NCBI GenBank assembly: GCA_016713175.1
Contig: JADJPQ010000030.1
Location: forward strand, 186,001 to 250,000
Length of the DNA stretch: 64,000 nt
From: Planctomycetota bacterium
Lineage (GTDB): Bacteria; Planctomycetota; UBA1135; UBA2386
Reading direction: 5' to 3'
Part shown: positions 18,121-26,261 of the stretch, one piece after another
Layout of the letters: each line of letters begins with the position of its first letter
How positions within the stretch are numbered: the stretch's first letter is position 1
Notes under the pieces: generated by a model
What the model saw: the letters and a program-made list of their open reading frames with translations, nothing else
Databases searched by the model: none
Told to the model about the DNA's origin: nothing
Program-made: the position numbers and the translations under genes

Positions 18121-18137
18121 CGATCTTAAGGTCGCGA
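18121..18137 (-). promoter_or_regulatory. CTTAAGATC-type motif, possible promoter element
   Basis: GATCTTAAGGTCGCGAG (+ strand) lies about 70 bases upstream of the M61 gene. A near-identical GATCTTAAGGCGCGAG lies 25 bases upstream of the DinB gene at 34542-34557. Both are in the same orientation relative to their gene. Such a shared block in two otherwise unrelated GC-rich leaders could be a promoter element; only two copies were noticed. Confidence 0.35.
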
Positions 18138-18166
18138 GTCGACGCGAGCGTGCGACAACTCGGCGC

Positions 18167-18178
18167 GTGAACGTTCAC
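18167..18178. promoter_or_regulatory. 12-bp palindrome in divergent gap
   Basis: GTGAACGTTCAC, a perfect palindrome, lies between the divergent M61 gene (18054, minus) and the SirB1-like gene (18233, plus). Its symmetry and position suggest an operator for one or both; no regulator gene is adjacent. Confidence 0.35.
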
Positions 18179-18232
18179 CGGCGTTGGCTATGCTGGGCGC
18201 ATCCCAGGAGGCACCACAGTGGCATCCGTCCG

Positions 18233-19111
18233 ATGAGCAGAATGCACGGAAGACCACAGGAGAACGGTCCGCGGCCCGACGTGGCGGCGGCGATCTCGCT
18301 GCTCGGCGACGCACAACCGACGGTCGCGCACGCCGCTCGCTTGTGCCTGCGGCAAGCCGGCGAAGCCGCGCGTGGCGACCTCGCGCGTGCCGCCGAGGCC
18401 GGCGACGTGCCGACGCGGCTGCGGGCGAGGGCGCTGCTGCGCGCGTTGGACGTGCGACTGCTGCTCGAGCGCTTTGCCAGCCTGGACCTCGGCCGCAGCA
18501 GCCGCGGCAGCGCCACGCCACTGCTGCAGGGTGCCGTGCTGCTGACCCACATGGTGCGGACCTTCGCGCCCGCGGCGAGCGAGCTCGAACGCCGGTTGCG
18601 CCGGTCGTCGACGCTGTTGCGTCGGCAGTTCGTCGGCCGCAGCCTGCCGACTTGCGCGCGCTTGTTGTCCGACCACCTGTATCACGACCTCGGGTACCAC
18701 GGCGGTGACGCCAGCCACCTCGAACTCGATCACGTGTTGCTCGACCGCGTGCTGATGCACAAGGTCGGCGTGCCGGTGACCCTGTCGTTGATCTACCTGG
18801 TCGTGGCGCGTCAGGCGGGCCTGTCGGTGGCGGGCGTGGCGATGCCGGACCACTTCCTGGTCCGGCTGCACGGCGTGCGGCCGGTGCTGGTCGATCCGTT
18901 CCACGGTGGGCGAACGGTGACCAAGGCCGATTGTGGGCGCTACCTGCGCCAGAATGGCCATGACCAGGTCGCCGAACACCTGCGCGATCTGAGCGACCGC
19001 GAGGTGCTGAAGCACTTCCTCGGCACGTTGCGGCGCGCGACGGCCTACCGGCCCGATGCCGAAGCGCAGCAGTCGCTGCGTTCGGCGCTGCAGCACCTGG
19101 AAGCCCAGTGA
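18233..19111 (+). CDS. SirB1-like transglutaminase-fold protein
   Basis: A 292-residue protein. The central part matches the transglutaminase-like N-terminal domain of SirB1/YchA proteins: LDHVLLDRVLMHKVGVPVTLSLIYLVVARQAGL, then GVAMPDHFLVRL and LVDPFHGG. The usual catalytic Cys is not evident at the expected place, as in many SirB1-like proteins. The N-terminal about 110 residues are Ala/Arg-rich helices. The exact biochemical role of SirB1-like proteins is not established. ATG 18233 is preferred. An AGGAGG lies 22 bases upstream, farther than usual, so the start is uncertain by a few codons. Its stop overlaps the next gene's GTG (GTGA at 19108-19111). Confidence 0.72.
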   Translation: MSRMHGRPQENGPRPDVAAAISLLGDAQPTVAHAARLCLRQAGEAARGDLARAAEAGDVPTRLRARALLRALDVRLLLERFASLDLGRSSRGSATPLLQGAVLLTHMVRTFAPAASELERRLRRSSTLLRRQFVGRSLPTCARLLSDHLYHDLGYHGGDASHLELDHVLLDRVLMHKVGVPVTLSLIYLVVARQAGLSVAGVAMPDHFLVRLHGVRPVLVDPFHGGRTVTKADCGRYLRQNGHDQVAEHLRDLSDREVLKHFLGTLRRATAYRPDAEAQQSLRSALQHLEAQ

Positions 19112-20382
19112 ACCGCGGGATGGCGGCGCGTTGGCTGGCGATGGCCGCGGCGCTGTCGATCAGCAGTTGCACCGGCATCTTCCAACGCGTGTTGCCGAAG
19201 GAACCCGCGGCCTGTGTGCACCTGGCGGTCGGTGACGAACTGCGCGTCGGCGCGGCCGAACGCGACATCACTCCGGCGGTCGGCGGCTGGCTCGCCGGCT
19301 TTGACATGGCGCGGGCGAGCACCGGCATCGCGTCGCCATTGAAGGTGCGGGCGCTGGTGTTGCTGCTCGGCGATCGGCGCTTTGCGATCGTCGGCATCGA
19401 CAACCTCGGCGTGATGCGCGAGGACGGCGATTGGATCAAGGCTGGCATCGTCGGCTTCGCCAACGGTGACGTGTTCTTGTGCGCCAGCCACACCCACGCG
19501 GGGCCCGACCTGATCGGGCTGTGGGGGTTCTACCTGTTGTCGTCGGGACGCGATCCAGAGTACGTGGGCGTCGTCCGGCGCGCGGTCGCCGAGGCCGTCG
19601 CCGAAGCGGTGGCGGTGGCGGCGCCGGCGAACCTGCGTCTCGGCGAAGGGCGATTGCCGGCGCATGGCCTGGTCAAGAACGCCAACCGCGCCGACTGCTT
19701 CGACCGTCGGGTCGTCGTGCTGCAGGCGCGTGCATGCGATGACGAGCGGCCGCTCGGCACGTTGCTGCACCTGGCCTGCCATCCGGAAGTGCTGCCGCGC
19801 CGCAACACCGAAGTGTCCAGCGACTTCGTCGGTGCGTTGTGCGACGGCTGGCGCGCCGCCGGCCATGGCCAGGCGGTGTTCGTCAACGGCGCGCTCGGGG
19901 CGATGATCTCGCCAGCGGTGAAGGACCGATCGCAGGCCGGTGCGCAGTTCCTCGGCGACGGGGTGCGTGGCATCGCCGAAGCGGCGCTGGCGACCGCACG
20001 GGCGCTGCCGGTCGATGCGATCGAAGTGCGGCGACGCGATCTGTATGTGCCGGTCCACACCATGGGCTTCCGGCTGGGTCGGCTGACGACCGTGCTGCAG
20101 CGCGAGCTGTACGACGGCCATGCCCGCAGCACGGTCGGCTGGTTGCGGATCGGCGCGTTCGAAGCCGTGGCGGTGCCCGGCGAGATGGAGCCGGCGCTGG
20201 CCGAGCAGGTGCGCGCCGAGCTGCGGCGGCCCGATCTGGTCGTGTTCGGTCTGTGCGATGACGAACTCGGCTACCTGCTGCGCCGTCAGGATGCCGAGGA
20301 TCCGGAGTTCGCCTACGAGCGATCGATGAGCCCCTGCCTCGATGCCGGGGAACGGGTCCGCGCCGCACTGACTGGCCAGTAG
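19108..20382 (+). CDS. Neutral/alkaline ceramidase-like lipoprotein
   Basis: A 424-residue exported protein. The N-terminus (MAAALSISSC) has a lipobox-like LSISSC, so it is probably a lipoprotein. The body matches the N-terminal region of neutral/alkaline ceramidases and related proteins: VGAAERDITPAVGGWLAGF, FLCASHTHAGPD, LLHLACHPEVLP and FVNGALGAMISP. The His residues of SHTHAGP and ACHPE correspond to zinc ligands in the family. It may hydrolyse an amide-linked lipid or a related substrate; no substrate is proven. The GTG start overlaps the stop of the SirB1-like gene. Confidence 0.78.
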   Translation: MNRGMAARWLAMAAALSISSCTGIFQRVLPKEPAACVHLAVGDELRVGAAERDITPAVGGWLAGFDMARASTGIASPLKVRALVLLLGDRRFAIVGIDNLGVMREDGDWIKAGIVGFANGDVFLCASHTHAGPDLIGLWGFYLLSSGRDPEYVGVVRRAVAEAVAEAVAVAAPANLRLGEGRLPAHGLVKNANRADCFDRRVVVLQARACDDERPLGTLLHLACHPEVLPRRNTEVSSDFVGALCDGWRAAGHGQAVFVNGALGAMISPAVKDRSQAGAQFLGDGVRGIAEAALATARALPVDAIEVRRRDLYVPVHTMGFRLGRLTTVLQRELYDGHARSTVGWLRIGAFEAVAVPGEMEPALAEQVRAELRRPDLVVFGLCDDELGYLLRRQDAEDPEFAYERSMSPCLDAGERVRAALTGQ

Positions 20383-20461
20383 CGAGTCCGTCGGCGGGTG
20401 TTTTTCCGCGGTTGACAGGAACGGCGGCGCGCCGGTCCTTGTGGTTCGCGTGACGACTGCG

Positions 20462-20950
20462 ATGACCCAGGCTGCCGGCCGCCAGGAACTCGTCGACCGG
20501 CATCTGGAGCCGCTGCGCCGGTTCGTCGCGTTCCTCGGTTGTCCTGCCGGCGACGTCGATGACGTCGTGCAGGAAGTGTTCGCGGTGGCATTCACCTCGG
20601 CGGTGCCGGCGGACGAACGGGCGGGCCCTTGGCTGCGCGCGGCGGCACGACATCGGCTGTTGGCGCTGCTGCGCCAGCGGCGTCGGGATCCGGCGGTGCT
20701 GGATGACGACGAGGCCGCGTGGCGCACGTTCGCGCGGGTGGACGATGGCGATGGCTGGCTCGAGGCCTTGCGTGCCTGCACCGGCGAACTCGAGCCGCGG
20801 GCGCGCCTGGTGCTGCAGCTGCGCTATCGCGAGGCGATGCCGGCGCGCGCCATCGGTGGTCATGTCGCGCTGACGCCGGCCGGCGTCGAGACGTTGTTGG
20901 TCCGACTGCGCCGCCGACTCCGTGCCTGCGTCGAACGGAGGCTGCCATGA
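20462..20950 (+). CDS. ECF-type RNA polymerase sigma factor
   Basis: A 162-residue sigma-70 region 2/region 4 protein. Region 2 is seen in FVAFLGCPAGDVDDVVQEVFAVAF and region 4 in LEPRARLVLQLRYREAMPARAIGGHVALTPAGVETLLVRLRRRL. The start is ambiguous: GTG 20441, GTG 20450 or ATG 20462 (MTQAAGRQEL). I use ATG 20462, close to the normal N-terminus. Its stop overlaps the ATG of the next gene (ATGA at 20947-20950), a classic sigma/anti-sigma arrangement. A TTGACA hexamer lies at 20412, but I find no good -10 at the right spacing. Confidence 0.85.
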   Translation: MTQAAGRQELVDRHLEPLRRFVAFLGCPAGDVDDVVQEVFAVAFTSAVPADERAGPWLRAAARHRLLALLRQRRRDPAVLDDDEAAWRTFARVDDGDGWLEALRACTGELEPRARLVLQLRYREAMPARAIGGHVALTPAGVETLLVRLRRRLRACVERRLP

Positions 20951-22266
20951 ACGATGCCGATGCCGATTTCGTGACGGACGGTGCGCTGCGAGTCCTGCAC
21001 CTGCCGCCGCCGCGCGCGGGTTTGCGCGAACTGATCCTGGCGGCAGGGCCGCCGCGGTCGACGGCGCCGGCGACGGCGTGGCATCGTCGGCGATGGCTGC
21101 TGGCTTCGGCGTTGGTGGCAGCGAGTGTGTTCGGCGTGCTGTGGTCGGTGGCGCGTGGTGCCGCCGAGCCGCTCGTTCGCCAGCGCCATCACGCCTGCAT
21201 CGAGATCACCGGCGACCGCGCGATGCCGTTCGAACTGACTGTCGGCGAGATCGCGCTGCGGATCGCCGGCACGGCCCGGATCGACTTCCTGCCTTGGCCT
21301 GACGACGACAACCACGACGACACGATCATGGAACTGCCTCGCTTGCGGACCTTCTTGCGCGACCACGCGACCACGCCGTTCTTCACGCTCGCGGTGCTCG
21401 CGGGGCAGGTGACGATTCTCGGGCAACAGCCGGTGGATCTCGGCAACGGCCAGAGCCGGCGCGTCGACCAGCCGGTGGCCAGTGATTCGGCGGAGGCGGT
21501 CGCGACCCGGGCCGCGTGGGCGCGGGTGATTGCGGGCGAGGCCACCGAACAGGAGACCGCCGACGAACTCGCCGCGGCGTTGGTGTGGCGGATGATGGTC
21601 CGTCCGGGTCTGTTCGCGCTGGTCCACGACGATCTGCACGGTCGGTTCCTGGCGGCAGAACGCGACGGCGAACTGGCGCAGCGACTGTTGCCGTTCGTGG
21701 TGTTCGATCCGGCCCCCTGGTCGGATCGAGTGCGCGAGGTCCTGCTCGGCAGCGGCGATCCGGCGGTGCTGCTGGCGGCGTCGGAACGCGGGGACGCGGC
21801 GGCACGCGCGCAGTTGGTGGCGCTCTATCTGGCGCAGGATCCCGATGACGGCGAGTGGTTGGCGGTCGCCGCCCATCTGGCGGCGGTCGGGGCCAAGGTC
21901 GACGCGGCGCGGCTGCGGCGCACGTTGTTGCCCGGGCTCGAGCGCGAGTTCGGGCTCGAACCGACCGTGCTGGTCCGAACCCTGACCGCGGCGATGGCGT
22001 TGCAGGCCCTCGGCGATGGCGCGCATCTGACGGCCCTGCAGAAGGAAGTGGCCGCCACGATCGACGGCATGCTGCGGGACGGCATCCTCGCCGACGCCGC
22101 GGCACTGCTCGCGGTCGCCGAGTGGTTTGCCGAGCATGGGATCGCCGGTCGTTCCCAGTCCATCGCCTGGAATCTGGCGGTGACCCAGGCGGCGGCGGAA
22201 CGTGTGCGTGCGGCGCCGCCGGCAGGCCAGATCCGACGCGATCTGGAGCGCGGGCGCTGGCGCTGA
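20947..22266 (+). CDS. Putative anti-sigma factor with single membrane helix
   Basis: A 439-residue protein coupled to the ECF sigma gene by an ATGA overlap. Residues 1-45 would be the cytoplasmic sigma-binding part. A transmembrane helix follows at about 47-66 (WLLASALVAASVFGVLWSVA). The outer part begins with a beta-rich segment (ACIEITGDRAMPFELTVGEIALRIAGTARIDF...VLAGQVTIL) loosely like FecR-type sensors, then long helical repeats. No zinc-binding anti-sigma (ZAS) motif is visible. The anti-sigma role is inferred from position and topology. Confidence 0.65.
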   Translation: MNDADADFVTDGALRVLHLPPPRAGLRELILAAGPPRSTAPATAWHRRRWLLASALVAASVFGVLWSVARGAAEPLVRQRHHACIEITGDRAMPFELTVGEIALRIAGTARIDFLPWPDDDNHDDTIMELPRLRTFLRDHATTPFFTLAVLAGQVTILGQQPVDLGNGQSRRVDQPVASDSAEAVATRAAWARVIAGEATEQETADELAAALVWRMMVRPGLFALVHDDLHGRFLAAERDGELAQRLLPFVVFDPAPWSDRVREVLLGSGDPAVLLAASERGDAAARAQLVALYLAQDPDDGEWLAVAAHLAAVGAKVDAARLRRTLLPGLEREFGLEPTVLVRTLTAAMALQALGDGAHLTALQKEVAATIDGMLRDGILADAAALLAVAEWFAEHGIAGRSQSIAWNLAVTQAAAERVRAAPPAGQIRRDLERGRWR

Positions 22267-22298
22267 GGCCGGGCTCGGGCGGCCACGCGGAGGACGGC

Positions 22299-23483
22299 TC
22301 AGAAGGTCTGCCGCAGCACCGGGCTGACTGCACAGCCGGTCAGGTCCACGATCTGGAACAGGAACTGGAAGCCGGCCGCACTTGCGGGCACGTCGACGGC
22401 GAACACGCTGCGCCCGGCTTCGTCGGCGGCCGCGACCCGCAGGATGAACGCATCGCCGATGCTGGCCACGAGGCTGCCGCACGGCAGCGGCAGCAGGCCA
22501 GCCATCGTGCCGGCGCCGAGCACCGTGGCGCTTCCGGCTGGCAGCCCGTGCGGCGCGAACCAGGAAGTGCTTCCGGCAACGGCCGGTACCGGCGCCGGCA
22601 ACTGCGGGCCGTGGCGAGTGCGCGTGAACGCGAAGAACAGCGGACCATCGAGTCCGCCGGCGGCGCTGGCGACGACCACCTGTTGCAGCGATCCGGTGCG
22701 GCCGTCGTAGCGACGCACCTCGTCGCGACCCTGATTGCAGACCCACAGGTCGCCCCGATCGTCCCACTGCAGGCCCAGGGGTGCCTGCAACAACGGGTCG
22801 GCGACGATCACGCCGAGGAATGCACCGGTGCGACCATCGAAGCGGACGACGTTGTTGCCGAAGGCATTGCTGACCCAAAGGTGACCATCGGGGCCGAACG
22901 ACAGATCGTGCGTGCCGTTCATGCCGGTGTTGGCGAACACGCCCAGCAGCGCGCCGGTGCGGCCGTCGAACCGCACGACGTGGTTGTTGAACACGCTGCC
23001 GACGTACAGGTGCAGATCCGGGCCGAACGTCATGCTGGTGTTGCCGCCGATGACGCTGCCCTGCACGAACACGCCGAGCGTGGTGCCGTCCGGCCGGAAG
23101 CGCAGCACGCTGGCCGTCGAGCCGCTGCAGACGTACAGATTGCCGTCCGGTCCGAACTGCAACTGGCGCGGTGCGGTGACGTTCGCGAACACCCCGAGCG
23201 GCGCGCCGGTCTGGCCATCGAAGCGGAGCACCTGGTTGGTGTTGCCACTGGCGACCCACAGATGGCCATCCGGCCCGAACGTCAGGCCGACGGGGTTGTC
23301 GAGGCCGCCGCCGCGGGCGAAGACGCCGGTGAACGCGCCGTTCTGGTCGTAACCGAGGATCTGGTCGGAGAACCGGCTGCTGACGAGCAGGGTCGGCGAT
23401 TGCGCGCCGGCCGATGTCATGGCGAGTGCGGCGATCGCCGTGAGGACCAGTCGGCAGCAAGCACGAGCGGAGTGGGTGGGCAT
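22299..23483 (-). CDS. Secreted NHL-repeat (beta-propeller) protein
   Basis: A 394-residue secreted protein. After a signal peptide (...TSAGA|Q) there are about six propeller blades of the NHL/SMP type, each with a form of LxFGPDGxLWVxxxxxNxVxRFDGRTGAxLGVF. Blades occur about every 42 residues between residues 30 and 280. A C-terminal module of about 110 residues (PVPAVAGSTSWFAPHGLPAGS...) is typical of this lineage's secreted proteins. Propellers bind ligands or proteins; no catalytic site is identifiable. ATG 23483 gives a good signal peptide. Confidence 0.8.
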   Translation of the reverse strand: MPTHSARACCRLVLTAIAALAMTSAGAQSPTLLVSSRFSDQILGYDQNGAFTGVFARGGGLDNPVGLTFGPDGHLWVASGNTNQVLRFDGQTGAPLGVFANVTAPRQLQFGPDGNLYVCSGSTASVLRFRPDGTTLGVFVQGSVIGGNTSMTFGPDLHLYVGSVFNNHVVRFDGRTGALLGVFANTGMNGTHDLSFGPDGHLWVSNAFGNNVVRFDGRTGAFLGVIVADPLLQAPLGLQWDDRGDLWVCNQGRDEVRRYDGRTGSLQQVVVASAAGGLDGPLFFAFTRTRHGPQLPAPVPAVAGSTSWFAPHGLPAGSATVLGAGTMAGLLPLPCGSLVASIGDAFILRVAAADEAGRSVFAVDVPASAAGFQFLFQIVDLTGCAVSPVLRQTF

Positions 23484-23548
23484 GGGCGTAGTTCCCGGCG
23501 TGCCGGGACAGCCGTAGGCGAGTGGCGATCTACGATGCGGACATTCCC

Positions 23549-24058
23549 ATGCGAAGTTCCCGACCCCGTTGGCAGGGACTCGAGTTCCCGGCCCTGAGCA
23601 CGGACCTGTATCAGGCGTTGCGAGTCCATGCCGGCCGCCTGCTGCGCGGCGAACGGCGCAGTCACACGCTGCAACCGACGGCATTGGTGCACGAAGCATG
23701 TCTGCGCGTCGCGCGCGGCGGGGTCGGTCCCCTGCCCAACGTCGCCGCGTACCTGACGGTGATGCGGCGCGTGCTGATCGATCACGGCCGAAGGCGTCAG
23801 GCGCGGTTGCGCGCGTTCGCGGCGGCACCGCCGCGTGAGTCGTCGACTGGTGAACGCGGCGCGGCCTTGCGCGCAGCGCTGCGTGCCCTTGCGGTCCGCA
23901 ATCCTCGCGCCGCGCAGGTCGTCGAGTTGCGTTGGTTCGGCGAGTGGAGCACCGCGGCGATCGCGCGGTTCCTGGGCATCACCGAACGCTCGGTCCGGCG
24001 CGACGAGGCGGTCGCGTTGCTTGCCCTGCGCGATCACCTTCGTGGGCTGGAGCCGTGA
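23549..24058 (+). CDS. ECF-type sigma factor (PF07638-like, Planctomycetota type)
   Basis: A 169-residue sigma factor of the branch common in Planctomycetota and Acidobacteria. The N-terminus matches the signature region LQPTALVHEACLRV...NVAAYLTVMRRVLIDHGRRRQARL, and region 4 is VVELRWFGEWSTAAIARFLGITERSVRRD. A GTG at 23522 would add nine residues. It overlaps the next gene, a serine/threonine kinase, at TGATG (24056-24060), so both are made from one message. Sigma factors of this type are often paired with Hanks-type kinases, which suggests control by phosphorylation. Confidence 0.87.
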   Translation: MRSSRPRWQGLEFPALSTDLYQALRVHAGRLLRGERRSHTLQPTALVHEACLRVARGGVGPLPNVAAYLTVMRRVLIDHGRRRQARLRAFAAAPPRESSTGERGAALRAALRALAVRNPRAAQVVELRWFGEWSTAAIARFLGITERSVRRDEAVALLALRDHLRGLEP

Positions 24059-25296
24059 TGTCGGCAGAAACGGCAGGGGATCTCACCGGGATCCAGGCTG
24101 GTGCCTATCGGTTGCGGGATCGGCTGGCCAGCGGTGGCAGCAGCGAGGTCTGGTCGGCGACTGCGGGATCGGGCCTGGCAGCACGGTTCGCGGTCAAGGT
24201 GTTCGCGGTCCTTGGCGATCGGGCGGGTGCAGCGCGGCAGTGCCAACGCGAAGCGCAGCGGTTGCGGACGCTGCGCCTTCGCGGCATCGTCGAACTGCAG
24301 GACACCGGCATCCTGCCCGACGGCCGGCCGTTCCTGGTGATGCCGCGGATCGATGGTCGTCACTTCGACGAGTTCTGCGCCGATGCGGGCCGCAGCCTGA
24401 GCGCGAACCTGCACCTCGCGGCCGATGTCGCCGACGTGCTCGCGCAGGTCCACCAGCGCGGCGTCGTGCATGGCGACCTGAAGCCGGCCAACGTGCTGAT
24501 CGGCGATCGCGGACCGGTGCTGATCGACTTCGGCACGGCAACCGGCGCTGCCGACCCGACGGTCACGTCGTGGTTCTGGGGTCGACCGGTGACACCGTGG
24601 TATGCGAGCCCCGAAGTCCTGGCCGGTGGGCAACCGACGGCGCGCAGCGACATCTGGTCGTTTGGCGTGATGCTGCGCGACCTGCTGGCGGCGGGCGCGG
24701 CCGGTTCTCCCCGCGCCGTGCAGGCGGCGGCCTGCATCGTCGATCGTTGCACGAGCCAGGCGCCGGCGGATCGTTTCGCGGATGGGGCGGCGTTGGCGAC
24801 GGCGTTGCGTCGGGCGGCAGCCGGGCGTTCGATCGGCGCGTCGTTCCGATGGCGTCGGACCTTGCGGCACCACTGGCGATTGGTCGCGGGCGCGCTCGGC
24901 GCGCTGATCGTGGGCTGTTGTGTGTTGCTGGTCGTCAGCAGCGATGGGCGCACACAGCAGGCGCGCGCCGAGGCGTTGGCCGTGTCCGAGTTCCTGGTTC
25001 GACTGCTCGACCAGGCAGCGCCCGCGGCCGGCGGCGTCGAAGTGACGCTGCCGGAGGCGTGGCGGGCAGCAGAGGCCCAATTGGCGCGCACGTTCGCCGA
25101 CAAGCCTTCGGCCGAAGCCCGCGTGCGCATGGCCTTGGGGCGCGCGAGTGCGCAGATCGGCGAGTGGCCACATGCCGTCCGCCATCTGCAGCGCGCCATC
25201 GACTTGCTCAACGCCGATCCGGAAGCGGATCCGCGCAGCGTGTCGTGGTGTCGCCGCGTGCTCGAGCGATGTTCTGCCCGGAGACCTCCAAGATGA
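24058..25296 (+). CDS. Hanks-type Ser/Thr protein kinase with membrane helix
   Basis: A 412-residue kinase. The glycine loop is LASGGSSEVW (24-32), the ATP lysine Lys47 (FAVKVF), the catalytic loop HGDLKPANVL (Asp140) and the metal site DFG (157-159). The APE-like motif is ASPEVLAGG. Gly replaces Arg in the usual HRD, so it is a non-RD kinase. A transmembrane helix (about 273-294) leads to a short outer or sensor segment of about 115 residues, which resembles the start of the TPR-type ectodomains often seen in Planctomycetota kinases but ends early. It is co-translated with the upstream ECF sigma. Confidence 0.88.
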   Translation: MSAETAGDLTGIQAGAYRLRDRLASGGSSEVWSATAGSGLAARFAVKVFAVLGDRAGAARQCQREAQRLRTLRLRGIVELQDTGILPDGRPFLVMPRIDGRHFDEFCADAGRSLSANLHLAADVADVLAQVHQRGVVHGDLKPANVLIGDRGPVLIDFGTATGAADPTVTSWFWGRPVTPWYASPEVLAGGQPTARSDIWSFGVMLRDLLAAGAAGSPRAVQAAACIVDRCTSQAPADRFADGAALATALRRAAAGRSIGASFRWRRTLRHHWRLVAGALGALIVGCCVLLVVSSDGRTQQARAEALAVSEFLVRLLDQAAPAAGGVEVTLPEAWRAAEAQLARTFADKPSAEARVRMALGRASAQIGEWPHAVRHLQRAIDLLNADPEADPRSVSWCRRVLERCSARRPPR

Positions 25297-25415
25297 CTGA
25301 CCGCGCGGTTGATCCCGCACTACAGCGAACGGCAACGGCAGTTCGCGGGGCAGTTGGTGCCGGGCCTGAGGCAGCGTTCAGCGGAAATAGCGCAGCCAGC
25401 CGCCGACCAGGTTGA
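25293..25415 (+). other. Short DPALQRTA-type frame, probable dispersed repeat
   Basis: A 40-codon frame begins at ATG 25293, inside the kinase stop (ATGA). It reads MTDRAVDPALQRTATAVRG..., continuing to PEAAFSGNSA, and its end overlaps the convergent M50 gene. Peptides of the form xxPALQRTxxxxRG recur at gene ends in many environmental bacteria as translations of a dispersed DNA repeat. I regard this as repeat DNA rather than a functional gene. Confidence 0.35.
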
Positions 25416-26013
25416 ACACCGGCACGATCATCAGATCGACCAGCTTCCAGGTGACCAGCATGCTGACGATCGCCAGCTGCGGCGACCGCCGCAACGCGTC
25501 GTACAGACGACGCAGCGGCGTGATCAGACCCTCGAGGATGCTGGCGCCGTCCAACGGCGGCAGCGGTACCAGGTTGAACAGGAACAGCACGATGTTCAGC
25601 TGCAGGAACGACAGTGCGATCATCTCGATGGCGTCGTCGTTGTCGGACATCGGCCGGCCGAGCCACACCAGCACGCCGAACGCGATGCCGGCGAGCAGCA
25701 GGTTGGACAGCGGTCCCGCCGCCGCCATCACCGCCGCCTTGCGCGGGTGATGCCAGGCCCAGATCGGATCGATCGGTGTCGAGGCGTAGCCCATCGTCCA
25801 CTGGGCATTGCTCAGATACAGCACCAGCGCTGGCAGGAACACCATGCCGAACGGCTCGCGCTGGATGTGCGGGATCGGGTTCAGCGTCACCTGACCCGAA
25901 CGCAGGGCGGTGCGGTCGCCGCCGAGCAGCGCGACCCACGCGTGCGCAGCCTCGTGCACCGTCAGGCTGATGATCAGCGTGACGAACTTGACGATCGCCT
26001 CGTTCCAGTTCAC
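25378..26013 (-). CDS. Site-2-protease family (M50) membrane metalloprotease
   Basis: A 211-residue polytopic membrane protein of the compact M50 type. The zinc motif HEAAH (His20, Glu21, His24) lies in the first helix (SLTVHEAAHAW). The second conserved site is NLVPLPPLDG near residue 150, whose Asp is the third ligand. It cleaves substrates within the membrane; targets are unknown. GTG 26013 (V-NWNEAIVKF) overlaps the xseB stop (GTGA at 26010-26013), making it the third gene of the xseA-xseB operon. The link with exonuclease VII is by arrangement only. Confidence 0.86.
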   Translation of the reverse strand: MNWNEAIVKFVTLIISLTVHEAAHAWVALLGGDRTALRSGQVTLNPIPHIQREPFGMVFLPALVLYLSNAQWTMGYASTPIDPIWAWHHPRKAAVMAAAGPLSNLLLAGIAFGVLVWLGRPMSDNDDAIEMIALSFLQLNIVLFLFNLVPLPPLDGASILEGLITPLRRLYDALRRSPQLAIVSMLVTWKLVDLMIVPVFNLVGGWLRYFR

Positions 26014-26261
26014 GGCGCCGCGGCCTCCTCGTCCCCGTCGGCTTCGGCGGCCGCCAGATCGGCGACCACCTGCTTCACCTTGGTCTCGGTCGATGCCAGT
26101 TTCTGGCGGCACGTGGTGATCAGTTCGGCGGCGCGTTCGACCTTGGTGGCCAGCAGGTCGAGGTCGATCGATCCGGACTCGATCTCCTGCAGGATCTGCT
26201 CGAGTTCGGCACTGGCCGCGGCGTAGCTGGCGTCGTCGCCTTTCTTCTTCTTGTCGCTCAT
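26010..26261 (-). CDS. xseB: Exodeoxyribonuclease VII small subunit
   Basis: An 83-residue protein with the family core SYAAASAELEQILQEIESGSIDLDLLATKVERAAELITTCRQKL, two helices that pair with XseA. The charged N-terminus (SDKKKKGDD) and acidic tail are variable in the family. It overlaps xseA upstream (ATGA at 26258-26261) and the M50 gene downstream (GTGA at 26010-26013). It is needed for assembly of exonuclease VII, which degrades single-stranded DNA. Confidence 0.93.
   Translation of the reverse strand: MSDKKKKGDDASYAAASAELEQILQEIESGSIDLDLLATKVERAAELITTCRQKLASTETKVKQVVADLAAAEADGDEEAAAP

Noticed and set aside
20412..20417. TTGACA upstream of the ECF sigma gene as a promoter
   Set aside because: No reasonable -10 hexamer at 16-18 bases, and it depends on which sigma start is used; left unannotated.
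20860..23460. 866-codon minus-strand frame, and similar large frames at 54489-56738 and 56702-58471
   Set aside because: Each is an opposite-strand or out-of-frame shadow of genes with clear domains (anti-sigma and NHL; multihaem cytochromes and barrel).
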